Source: PALSA-926 sp964476835 (GTDB lineage: Bacteria > Pseudomonadota > Alphaproteobacteria > Micavibrionales > UBA2020). From it: 39,502 bases of DNA. The notes below the pieces were generated by a model. That model did not search any database and had not been told where the DNA came from. It was given only the letters and a program-made list of their open reading frames with translations. A program made the translations under genes and the position numbers. The stretch spans positions 1 to 39,502 of the forward strand of contig CAYZCE010000018.1 of NCBI GenBank assembly GCA_964476835.1. The letters are read 5' to 3'. Shown here piece by piece: positions 27,203-34,590 of the stretch (position 1 is the stretch's first letter; every line of letters begins with the position of its first letter).

Positions 27203-28569
27203 CAGGCTTGTGCTTTCTTCTTGCTGTCGAACTGCTTGGCGAGGAGCTTTTGCAGCCAGTGGATGTCGAATTCGCCGGCCTGGAAGTCCGGCTCCTGCAA
27301 CAGCTGCATGTGCAGCGGGATGTTGGTCTGGATGCCGTCGATGACGGTTTCCTCCAGCGCGCGCTCCATCCGCATGATGGCTTCTTCGCGGTTGGGGGCG
27401 TGGGCGACGATCTTGGCGACCATGCTGTCGTAGGTCGGCGGCACGGTGTAGCCGTCGTAGAGCGCGCTGTCGACGCGCACGCCGAGGCCGCCCGGCGCGT
27501 GGAAGCGCGTGATGGTGCCCGGCGAGGGGATGAACGTCTCGGGGTGCTCGGCGTTGACGCGGCATTCGATGGCGTGGCCGGTGAACTTGATATCCTTCTG
27601 CTTGAAGGGCAGCGGGTGGCCGGCGGCGACCATGATCTGCTCGCGCACGAGGTCGAGGCCGGTGATCTGCTCGGTGATCGTGTGCTCAATCTGCAGGCGG
27701 GTGTTCATCTCGAGGAAGTAGAACTTGCCGTTCTCGAACAGGAACTCCATCGTGCCGACGCCGCGGTAGCCCATCTTGCGCGCGCAATCGGCGGCAAGGC
27801 TGCCGATGTAGTCGCGCTGCTCCTGCGTCAGATGCGGGGCCGGGCATTCCTCGATGACCTTCTGGTGGTTGCGCTGCACGGAGCAGTCGCGCTCGCCCAA
27901 GTACACAACGTTGCCGTGCGCGTCGCCGAGGATCTGGATCTCGATGTGGCGCGGGTTGGTCAGGTACTTTTCCATGTAGACGTCGCCGTTGCCGAAAGCG
28001 GCCTTGGCGTCGCCGGTCGCCATGGTGAAGGCGGCCTTGAATTCCTCCTCGCTGCGCGCGACTTTCATGCCCTTGCCGCCGCCGCCGGCGACCGCCTTGA
28101 TGAGCACGGGGAAGCCGATCTCCTGCGCGAGCTTCAGGCCGACGTCCGCGTTCGGCACGATGCCGGGCGATCCGGGGATCAGCGGCAGGCCGAGCGCGCG
28201 CATGGTGTCTTTCGCCACCGCCTTGTCGCCCATCTTGGAGATATGGTCGGAGGTGGGGCCGATGAAGGTGAAGCCGTGGTCTTCAACCATGCGGCAGAAT
28301 TCCGCGTTTTCCGAGAGGAAGCCGATGCCGGGGTGGATCGCGTCGGCGTCGGTGACGGAGGCCGCGGTCAGGATCGCGTGCATGTTGAGGTAGCTCTGGC
28401 GCGACGGCGCGGGGCCAATGCACACGCTTTCATCCGCCATGCGCACGGCCATGCCGTTGGAGTCGGCGGTTGAATGCACGACGACGGTATGGATGCCCAT
28501 TTCCTTGCAGGTGCGCAGGATGCGGAGCGCGATCTCGCCGCGGTTGGCGATGAGGATCTTCTTGAACAT
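27202..28569 (-). CDS. accC: Acetyl-CoA carboxylase, biotin carboxylase subunit
   Basis: Carboxylates the biotin of AccB with bicarbonate and ATP, the first committed step of fatty-acid synthesis. The product has 455 residues, the standard size. Landmarks: MFKKILIANRGEIALRILRT, IHPGIGFLSENAEF, the glycine-rich ATP loop AVAGGGGKGMKV, EKYLTNPRHIEIQILGD, GERDCSVQRNHQKVIEE, FLEMNTRLQIEH and GHAIECRVNAE. All catalytic blocks seem intact. It follows accB by three bases and overlaps yceI by one. Confidence 0.97.
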   Translation of the reverse strand: MFKKILIANRGEIALRILRTCKEMGIHTVVVHSTADSNGMAVRMADESVCIGPAPSRQSYLNMHAILTAASVTDADAIHPGIGFLSENAEFCRMVEDHGFTFIGPTSDHISKMGDKAVAKDTMRALGLPLIPGSPGIVPNADVGLKLAQEIGFPVLIKAVAGGGGKGMKVARSEEEFKAAFTMATGDAKAAFGNGDVYMEKYLTNPRHIEIQILGDAHGNVVYLGERDCSVQRNHQKVIEECPAPHLTQEQRDYIGSLAADCARKMGYRGVGTMEFLFENGKFYFLEMNTRLQIEHTITEQITGLDLVREQIMVAAGHPLPFKQKDIKFTGHAIECRVNAEHPETFIPSPGTITRFHAPGGLGVRVDSALYDGYTVPPTYDSMVAKIVAHAPNREEAIMRMERALEETVIDGIQTNIPLHMQLLQEPDFQAGEFDIHWLQKLLAKQFDSKKKAQA

Positions 28570-28572
28570 GTT

Positions 28573-29028
28573 TTACTCGATGATGACGAGGGGCTGGCCG
28601 AACTCGACCGGTTGCGCGTCTTCGACGAGGATGTCGGTGACAGTGCCGGATTTCTCAGCCTTGATCGGGTTCATGACCTTCATCGCCTCGATGATCAGCA
28701 GGGTGTCGCCGGCCTTGACTGTCGCGCCCTTGGTGACGAAGCGCGGCGCGCTCGGCTCGGATTGCAGATAAACGGTGCCGACCATCGGCGACTTGACCGC
28801 GCCCGGGTGGTGCTCGGCGCTGGCGGCGGTGACTTTGCCGGCGGGCGCGTTGGCGGCAACCGCGAGGGCGGGCATCATGGCCGGCGCCGCGATCGTCTGC
28901 ACGTTGACCGTGCGCGTGACGCGGATGCGCTGGTCGCCTTCGGCGATCTCGATCTCGGTCAGGTCGGTTTCGTTCAGCAGCGTGGCGAGGCTGCGGATCG
29001 CGTCATGGTCAATTTTCAAGGGGGACAT
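28573..29028 (-). CDS. accB: Acetyl-CoA carboxylase, biotin carboxyl carrier protein
   Basis: Carries the biotin that shuttles carboxyl groups between AccC and AccA/AccD. The 151 residues begin MSPLKIDHDAIRSLATLLNE, followed by an Ala/Pro-rich linker (about 45-75) and the biotinyl domain with EAMKVM (114-119; Lys117 is the biotinylated residue), preceded by the PMVGTVYLQSEPSAPRFV segment with its protruding thumb. I chose the ATG at 29028, which has AGAGGAAAA upstream; a longer form from 29067 would overlap the aroQ stop (ATGA) and cannot be ruled out. The aroQ-accB-accC order is classical. Confidence 0.96.
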   Translation of the reverse strand: MSPLKIDHDAIRSLATLLNETDLTEIEIAEGDQRIRVTRTVNVQTIAAPAMMPALAVAANAPAGKVTAASAEHHPGAVKSPMVGTVYLQSEPSAPRFVTKGATVKAGDTLLIIEAMKVMNPIKAEKSGTVTDILVEDAQPVEFGQPLVIIE

Positions 29029-29063
29029 GTTTTCCTCTTTGGTGGTTAAACGGTTGATTGTCG

Positions 29064-29546
29064 TCATTTGGCGTCGTCGAGCAGGGAGCGCATCGCTTCC
29101 AGCGCGAGGATGTAGCTGTGCCCGCCGAAGCCGCAGATCACGCCCTGCGCGACGGCGGCGATGTGGGAATGGTGGCGGAATTCTTCGCGCTTGTGCGTGT
29201 TGCTCAGGTGCACCTCGATCACGGGGATGTCGAGCGTCTTGAGCGCATCGTGGATGGCGATGGAAGTGTGGGCATAGGCACCGCCGTTGATGATGACGCC
29301 GGACGCGCCCTCGCGCGCCTCCTGCACCCAGGTCACCAGCTCGCCTTCGTGGTTGGATTGGCGGAAGTCGATCTCGCAGCCGAGTTCGCTCGCATACTCC
29401 TCGCACTCAAGCGCGATAGCGCTCAGGTTCTTGAAGCCGTAGATATCCGGTTCCCGCACACCGAGCATGTTCAGGTTGGGGCCGTTCAGGATCAGAATGT
29501 TATGTCGCTCTTTGGCCACTTCCGCCTCGGTTTTTGACAATGACAC
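29064..29546 (-). CDS. aroQ: 3-dehydroquinate dehydratase, type II
   Basis: Third step of the shikimate pathway, as a dodecameric type II enzyme. The 160 residues contain ILILNGPNLNMLGVREPDIYG (the catalytic-tyrosine region), FRQSNHEGELVTWVQEA, GVIINGGAYAHTSIAI, VIEVHLSNTHKREEFRHHS and the GVICGFGGHSYILAL C-terminal segment, all diagnostic. The only in-frame start is a GTG at 29546 without an obvious ribosome-binding site, giving a 14-residue extension before ILILNG; the true start could be non-standard. It is first in the minus-strand operon. Confidence 0.93.
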   Translation of the reverse strand: MSLSKTEAEVAKERHNILILNGPNLNMLGVREPDIYGFKNLSAIALECEEYASELGCEIDFRQSNHEGELVTWVQEAREGASGVIINGGAYAHTSIAIHDALKTLDIPVIEVHLSNTHKREEFRHHSHIAAVAQGVICGFGGHSYILALEAMRSLLDDAK

Positions 29547-29587
29547 TATATATCATGGCAGGCGGATGGCGGCGACTTGAAAAAATA

Positions 29588-29623
29588 TTGACATAAGATT
29601 TTAGACCGGCACACATATATAAT
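29588..29623 (+). promoter_or_regulatory. Perfect -35 and -10 hexamers with an over-long spacer
   Basis: TTGACA (29588-29593) and TATAAT (29618-29623) are both perfect sigma70 hexamers upstream of the oxygenase-fold gene at 29715, but the 24-base spacer is well beyond the usual 16-18. A poorer ACATAT sits at 29613 with a 19-base spacer. Either the real -10 is degenerate, or an activator compensates by twisting the DNA. The 168-base gap is AT-rich and also serves the divergent aroQ gene. Confidence 0.4.
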
Positions 29624-29714
29624 ACAGCGTCGCCCAGAAGATATTTTCTATAAACTTAATAATTTATTCTTCTTTCGTTGTTAAGATGAAAACACGGCAA
29701 AAAGGGGGCGGCGC

Positions 29715-30431
29715 ATGATCAAAAAGACGGATTCGGTTGAAAAAGCGGTTGCCCTCGGCCGCAGCTTCGCCAGCTTCGACCTCGGCCTGACCGCCGCCGA
29801 GCGAGCCGCGTTGGTGGATATCAAGATTTCAGAGACGATTTCTTACGATAATTTCGGCCATGCCGAAGTGCTGCAGGAAGACGTCGCACGCTTTTTGCAA
29901 AGCCTCGGCAACGCACCTGCGGTCGCGGCCGAAGTGGGCAAGACCATCGGCAAGGCCGCACAGAATATTCTCAAAGGTTTCCACGCCGAATCCGCATGGA
30001 TCACCCTGCGTGCCTTCACGCCGACGGTGGACTACGACATACCGCGCTGGCACCAAGACGGCACGTTCTTCGATTCAAACGGCGCGGCGCAGTATAAAGC
30101 CGCCATCTCGTGGAAAGGCGCGGGCACGCTGTTTCATGACCTGCCGCAAGACCTGAGCGGAACTTTCAACCATTTCGCGCGCGGAATGGAACAGACGCCG
30201 GAAACCCGTCGCGCGCTCGCCGACCTCGTCGCAAACTCCGGCGTGGCGGTCGATGTGCCGGAAGCGGGGCAGGGCGCTGTCTTCGTCGTCGGCGCAGCTA
30301 ACGCGGCGGTGCATTCGGAGCCGGCCATCCACGAAGAACGCCTCTTTATGTCCGTCGTCCCCGGCACCAAGGCGCAGATCGAAGACCTGCGCCAGCGCTG
30401 GAAGAAAAAAGAAACGACCTATTCCCCTTAA
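29715..30431 (+). CDS. Probable Fe(II)/2-oxoglutarate-dependent oxygenase-fold protein
   Basis: A 238-residue cytoplasmic protein of no named family that I recognise. The core follows a double-stranded beta-helix oxygenase pattern: WITLRAFTP, then IPRWHQDGTFF with H113-x-D115 as candidate iron ligands, a middle region (YKAAISWKGAGTLFHDLP), and GQGAVFVVGAANAAVHSEPAIHEERLFMSVVPG. The last supplies a distal His (200 or 206) and Arg209, a normal 2-oxoglutarate-binding position. AAAAAGGGGG precedes the start. The gene is single, between divergent aroQ and convergent truA, overlapping the truA stop by four bases. Substrate unknown; the fold call is inference from the motif. Confidence 0.75.
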   Translation: MIKKTDSVEKAVALGRSFASFDLGLTAAERAALVDIKISETISYDNFGHAEVLQEDVARFLQSLGNAPAVAAEVGKTIGKAAQNILKGFHAESAWITLRAFTPTVDYDIPRWHQDGTFFDSNGAAQYKAAISWKGAGTLFHDLPQDLSGTFNHFARGMEQTPETRRALADLVANSGVAVDVPEAGQGAVFVVGAANAAVHSEPAIHEERLFMSVVPGTKAQIEDLRQRWKKKETTYSP

Positions 30432-31189
30432 TACCCGACGCGCACGAAATAGAGGCCCTGCGCGGGTGCCATCGGGCCGGCCTTGGCGCGGTCGCGGGCG
30501 TCGAGGGCGGCCTTGACGTCTTGGGGCGACCACTTGCCTTCGCCGACCAGCTTCAGCGTGCCGGTGATGTTGCGGATCTGGTGGTGCAGGAAGGAGCGCG
30601 CTTCGGCCCAGATTTCAATGTGGCGGCCGAAGGAGAGGTCGTGCACCGTCTCGATCACCTGCAGGCGGTCGAGCGTGCGCATCGGCGATTTCGCCTGGCA
30701 CTCGGCGGCACGGAAGCTGGTGAAGTCGTGATGGCCGATCAGGTAATTGGCGGCCTGCTGCATGGCGGCGGTGTCCAGCTCCCAGCCCACGTTCCATACG
30801 CGGTCGCGCAAAATCACCGGCGGCGCGCGGCGCGCCATCAATATCTTGTAGCAATAGGCGCGCTTCACCGCGCCAAAGCGGGCGTGGAATTCCTGGGCGA
30901 CCGGCTCGGCCGAGACGACGGCGACCGGGTGCGGGCGCAGGTGCGCGTTGATGGCGTCGCGCACGTCCTTTTCGGTGGAAGGGCGCTCGAGGTCGATATG
31001 CGCGACCTGCCCGTAGGCATGCACGCCCGTATCCGTGCGGCCTGCCGCATAGATCGTCGGCGTTTCGCCGCAGAAAGCGTGGATGGCATTTTGCAGGCAG
31101 CCTTGCACCGAGAGGCCGTTCTCCTGCCATTGCCAGCCGACGAAGGCGGAGCCGTCGTATTCGATGGTGAGCTTCCAGCGCTGTGTCAC
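30428..31189 (-). CDS. truA: tRNA pseudouridine(38-40) synthase
   Basis: Modifies positions 38-40 in the anticodon arm of many tRNAs. The 253-residue product has the N-terminal WKLTIEYDGSAFVGWQWQ motif, the catalytic aspartate Asp53 in AGRTDTGVHAYGQVAHID, and FHARFGAVKRAYCYKI plus FLHHQIRNITGTLKLVGEGKW, all conserved. It overlaps fmt by four bases and ends the rmuC-def-nudix-fmt-truA set. Confidence 0.97.
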   Translation of the reverse strand: MTQRWKLTIEYDGSAFVGWQWQENGLSVQGCLQNAIHAFCGETPTIYAAGRTDTGVHAYGQVAHIDLERPSTEKDVRDAINAHLRPHPVAVVSAEPVAQEFHARFGAVKRAYCYKILMARRAPPVILRDRVWNVGWELDTAAMQQAANYLIGHHDFTSFRAAECQAKSPMRTLDRLQVIETVHDLSFGRHIEIWAEARSFLHHQIRNITGTLKLVGEGKWSPQDVKAALDARDRAKAGPMAPAQGLYFVRVGY

Positions 31190-32118
31190 GAGAGGATGTC
31201 TCCCGGTGCGATGCGTGCGCCGTTCATGAAGGAAGCACCGTCCATCGCGCTGCGGTCCTGCGGCTGCACTTTCTTCATCAGCAGCGCGCCTTGACCGCAG
31301 GCAACGGTCATGTGGCGGTCGAGGATTTCACCGGGCTTGCCCGTACCTTCGGCGACGCCGACTTCCAGTACCTTGAGGCGCTGGTCGCCGTGCATGCACC
31401 AGACGCCCGGCCATGGATGCAGCGCGCGCAGCTGGCGTTCGATCTGTTCGGCGGATTGCGTCCAGTCGATGCGTCCGTCGTCTTTCGTCAGCATTTTTGC
31501 GTAGGTCGTGCCGTCATCGGTTTGTTTCTGCGGTGCAGGCGGCGTGCCAGCGGCGATTTGGGCAAGAGTCTTCACGACGAGTTCCGCGCCTTGCGCGGCC
31601 AGCGCGTCGTGCAGTTTCGATGCTGTCGTCGCGGGCGTGATGGGTACAATGCCGCGCATCAGCACGGGGCCGGTATCGAGGCCGGCTTCCATCTGCATGA
31701 TGCAGATGCCGCTCTCGGTATCGCCCGCGAGGATGGCGCGCTGGATCGGCGCGGCGCCGCGCCAGCGCGGCAGCAGCGAGGCGTGGATGTTGAGGCAGCC
31801 GTGCTTCGGTGCGTCGAGAACTTCCTGCGGCAAAATCAGCCCGTAGGCCGCGACCACCGCAACATCGAGGTTGAGGTCGGCAAAAGCCTGACGCGCTTGT
31901 GCGTCCTTCTTGAGCGACAATGGCGTGCGCACGGGAATGTGCAGCTCTTCCGCGCGCTTCTGCACGGGCGAGGGCTGCAAACGATGCCCGCGTCCAGCCG
32001 CGCGCGGCGGCTGGCAGTAAACGCAAACAACGTCATGCCCGGCGGCCACGATGGCGTCGAGCGCATGCACCGCGAAATCCGGCGTGCCCATGAATGCGAT
32101 TTTAAGTTTTTGCGGCAT
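31186..32118 (-). CDS. fmt: Methionyl-tRNA formyltransferase
   Basis: Formylates initiator Met-tRNA before translation starts. The 310 residues include KIAFMGTPDFAVHALDAI, the formyl-folate pocket with the catalytic Asn-x-His in LNIHASLLPRWRGAAPIQRA, GDTESGICIMQMEAGLDTGPVL and the C-terminal OB-type tRNA-binding domain. The product is a full-length enzyme. The start lies 17 bases inside the upstream Nudix gene, and the stop overlaps truA. Confidence 0.97.
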   Translation of the reverse strand: MPQKLKIAFMGTPDFAVHALDAIVAAGHDVVCVYCQPPRAAGRGHRLQPSPVQKRAEELHIPVRTPLSLKKDAQARQAFADLNLDVAVVAAYGLILPQEVLDAPKHGCLNIHASLLPRWRGAAPIQRAILAGDTESGICIMQMEAGLDTGPVLMRGIVPITPATTASKLHDALAAQGAELVVKTLAQIAAGTPPAPQKQTDDGTTYAKMLTKDDGRIDWTQSAEQIERQLRALHPWPGVWCMHGDQRLKVLEVGVAEGTGKPGEILDRHMTVACGQGALLMKKVQPQDRSAMDGASFMNGARIAPGDILS

Positions 32119-32566
32119 GGGCCTTCAGCGCGTCGGTGACAAAGGGGGCGGCGTTCTTGGTCGTGACATCGCCGACGGGCAGCCAGACGCAGCCGTCGCT
32201 GTCGTCGAGGCCGGTGGCGTGCAGGCGCGGCGTGCCGGAGATGGAGGCGAGGTACACGGCGCCGATATGGCGCAGGACGCGGTCTTCGCCGTCGCGTCTG
32301 AATGGGTAAAGCGTGCTGAAAGTGCCGAGCTGCGCGAACGACGTCACAGTGCAGTCGGTTTCCTCGCGCGTTTCGCGGCAGAGGGTTTCTTCAAGCAGCT
32401 CGTGCGGCTCCATCGTGCCGCCGGGCAGGTCGTAGAGGCCGGTATAGCAGCCGAGCGCCTTCTTGATGAGCAGCACGCGGCTTGCGTCGTCGCTCAGGAT
32501 CAGCGCGTAGACGCCGAAGTGCGAGGCGAGGGCGGGTTTTTGCTGGACGGCGGCGTTAGAGGACAT
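32102..32566 (-). CDS. Nudix hydrolase
   Basis: A 154-residue single-domain Nudix protein, hydrolysing a nucleoside diphosphate linked to some group X. The Nudix box is visible as G-x5-E-x7-RETREET (PGGTMEPHELLEETLCRETR at about 47-66, then EETDC), with the last glycine of the consensus replaced by Asp. The start overlaps the def stop by 11 bases and the end overlaps fmt by 17, so the gene is inserted between two normally adjacent formyl-methionine genes. Substrate cannot be told from sequence. Confidence 0.92.
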   Translation of the reverse strand: MSSNAAVQQKPALASHFGVYALILSDDASRVLLIKKALGCYTGLYDLPGGTMEPHELLEETLCRETREETDCTVTSFAQLGTFSTLYPFRRDGEDRVLRHIGAVYLASISGTPRLHATGLDDSDGCVWLPVGDVTTKNAAPFVTDALKAHAAKT

Positions 32567-33119
32567 GGGTGTGCGTGAAGTCTTCCGCGTTTTCCTTGAG
32601 GAACTTTTTCAGCTTGCGCAGGATCATGTCGCGCTTGAGCGTGGAGAGGTGGTCGATGAACAGGATGCCGTCGATATGGTCGATCTCGTGCTGCAGACAG
32701 GTGGCGAGCAGGCCGTCGGCCTCGATCTCCTGCGCCTTGCCGTCGCGGTCGAGGAACTTGACGCGGATCTTGTCCGGGCGCTCGACGTCGGCATATTGGC
32801 CGGGGATGGAGAGGCAGCCTTCATTATATGTGCGCTGCTCTTCCGACTTCCACGTGATTTCGGGATTGACGAAGTAGAGCGGCTTGCCGCGCTTTTGCTC
32901 CGGCGGGATGTCGTCGCCGCGCTGCTGGTCGAGGTCCATCACGATCACGCGCGTGGAGACGCCGACCTGCGGCGCGGCCAGGCCGATGCCGTCGGCTGCG
33001 TACATGGTGTCGAGCATGTCGTCCATCAGCTTGAGCGTTTCCGCGTCGACTTTTGCGACGGAATCGGCCTTCTTCTTCAGGACGGCATTCGGGGTGACGT
33101 AGATGGGCAGGACGGTCAT
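32556..33119 (-). CDS. def: Peptide deformylase
   Basis: Removes the formyl group from nascent proteins, with a metal (usually Fe2+). The 187-residue product carries all three motifs: GIGLAAPQ (44-51), EGCLS (100-104) with ligand Cys102, and HEIDH (144-148) with ligands His144 and His148. This is the motif form of type 1 (Gram-negative) deformylases, somewhat extended at the C-terminus with a Lys-rich helix (RDMILRKLKKFLKEN). It overlaps rmuC by four bases upstream. Confidence 0.97.
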   Translation of the reverse strand: MTVLPIYVTPNAVLKKKADSVAKVDAETLKLMDDMLDTMYAADGIGLAAPQVGVSTRVIVMDLDQQRGDDIPPEQKRGKPLYFVNPEITWKSEEQRTYNEGCLSIPGQYADVERPDKIRVKFLDRDGKAQEIEADGLLATCLQHEIDHIDGILFIDHLSTLKRDMILRKLKKFLKENAEDFTHTHVL

Positions 33120-34339
33120 GCGTTCTCTATCTTCTTGGGGTCTTCGGAGTCGTCGGTCAGGTCTTTGGGCAGGCTCTTCGACGCTTTCGCGCCGAGCGCT
33201 TTCAAATCCTGCGTGCGCTTGATGATGTTGCCGGTGCCGGTCGAGAGTTTCTTGAACGTCTCGTCATATATCGTCTGTACGCCGGCGATCTTGCGGCCGA
33301 GGTCCTGCATGTCTTCCACGAAGCCGGCGATCTTGTCATACAGGCCGCCGCCCTGACGCGCGATTTCCAGCGCGTACTTGTTCTGCATCTCCAGCCGCCA
33401 GACGGAAGCGACGGTGCGCAAAGTCGCGAACAGCGTCGAAGGGCAGACAATGACGATCTTCTTGTCCCACGCATAAGCGTGCAGGCCCGCGTCCTGCTGC
33501 ACGGCGAGCGAATAGGCGCCCTCGATCGGCATGAACATCAGCACGAAATCGGGCGTGCCGAGCTTGGCGTCCTGATAACGACGGATTTCGAGGCCGTTGA
33601 CGTGCGCGCGCACCGAGGCCAGGAATTCCTTGAGCGCCTTGGCCTTCGCTTCTTCATCGGCCGCGGCGGTATGGCGCTCGTATGCGGTCAGCGAGACTTT
33701 CGCATCCACCACGATGTGCTTGCCCTCGGGCAGGTTGATGACGACGTCGGGGCGCAGGATGGTATTGTCTTCCACGTGGCGCAGGCCGAGGTCGGTGCCC
33801 TGCAATATATAGTCTTGATCTTTGCGCAGGCCGGATTCCTCGAGGATCTTCTCGAGAATCACTTCGCCCCAGTTGCCCTGCGCCTTCACGTCGCCCTTGA
33901 GCGCGCGGGTGAGGCTTTCGGTCTGCTGGGTCATCTTCTCGTTGACGGCGACGATGTGCTCGATCTCTTTCTTGAGCGAGATCTGCTCGCGCGCCTGCGC
34001 GCCGAAGCTGTCGTCGATCTTCTTTTGGAACTCGGTGAGCCGCTCGCGCAGGGGGCCGAGCACTTGCTGCAGGTTCTCGCTGTTCTCTTTCTTCTTGGCG
34101 TCGAAGATGCGGTTGGCGAGGTTCTCGAACGCCTGCGCCTGCGTCGCGCCGGACTGCTCGAGGCGCGCGTTCTTTTGCAGCAGGTCTTGCACCTGCGCGT
34201 TCAGCGCTGCCGCGTTTTCGGCGCGGACGGCGAGGGCTGCGATTTTCGAAGAGAGGAAAAGCCAAGCCAACGCCGCGCCAATGAGAAAACCCACGGCGGC
34301 ACAGAGAAGAGCCGGCAGAAATTCTGCGCCGTTCAGCAT
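33116..34339 (-). CDS. rmuC: DNA recombination protein RmuC
   Basis: A 407-residue protein with one N-terminal membrane helix (about residues 7-28: LPALLCAAVGFLIGAALAWL), a long coiled coil (about 35-150, rich in Q, E and K) and the RmuC nuclease-like domain: NWGEVILEKILEESGLRKDQDY, PDVVINLPEGKHIVVDAKVSL, DFVLMFMPIEGAYSLAV and a C-terminal coil. RmuC limits rearrangements at short inverted repeats. The ATG at 34339 is preferred; a TTG two codons earlier is possible. The rmuC-def-fmt-truA order is usual in alphaproteobacteria. Confidence 0.95.
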   Translation of the reverse strand: MLNGAEFLPALLCAAVGFLIGAALAWLFLSSKIAALAVRAENAAALNAQVQDLLQKNARLEQSGATQAQAFENLANRIFDAKKKENSENLQQVLGPLRERLTEFQKKIDDSFGAQAREQISLKKEIEHIVAVNEKMTQQTESLTRALKGDVKAQGNWGEVILEKILEESGLRKDQDYILQGTDLGLRHVEDNTILRPDVVINLPEGKHIVVDAKVSLTAYERHTAAADEEAKAKALKEFLASVRAHVNGLEIRRYQDAKLGTPDFVLMFMPIEGAYSLAVQQDAGLHAYAWDKKIVIVCPSTLFATLRTVASVWRLEMQNKYALEIARQGGGLYDKIAGFVEDMQDLGRKIAGVQTIYDETFKKLSTGTGNIIKRTQDLKALGAKASKSLPKDLTDDSEDPKKIENA

Positions 34340-34537
34340 GGGCAACGTTTTTCTCGGACGCTGGCGGTTGTAACGATTCTTTAATTAAGTCGGGATTATA
34401 GTCCGTATGTCCCAAAAAGCCAGCACCCCGCGCAAAAATAAACCGGAAATCTATGTAAAATCACATGCAAAAAGTAATGGATTCGATTCAGGAGCTGATA
34501 GAAGATTAGGTTTGTTCGCTCTCCGGCGACTCAAGCC

Positions 34538-34553
34538 TTCCAATTCATTGGAA
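34538..34553. repeat. Inverted repeat upstream of the AAA+ gene, possible operator
   Basis: TTCCAAT-TC-ATTGGAA is a perfect seven-base-arm repeat 37 bases before the ATG. A wider pair of arms, TTTGTTC (34511-34517) and GAACAAA (34551-34557), overlaps it. This lies in the 251-base gap between rmuC and the AAA+ gene, the longest gap in the window, which otherwise holds no gene I can support. It may be a regulator site or a 5'-leader hairpin. Confidence 0.35.
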
Positions 34554-34590
34554 CAAAGAGCAACAAAGTTACAAAACAAGGAAGAAAAAG

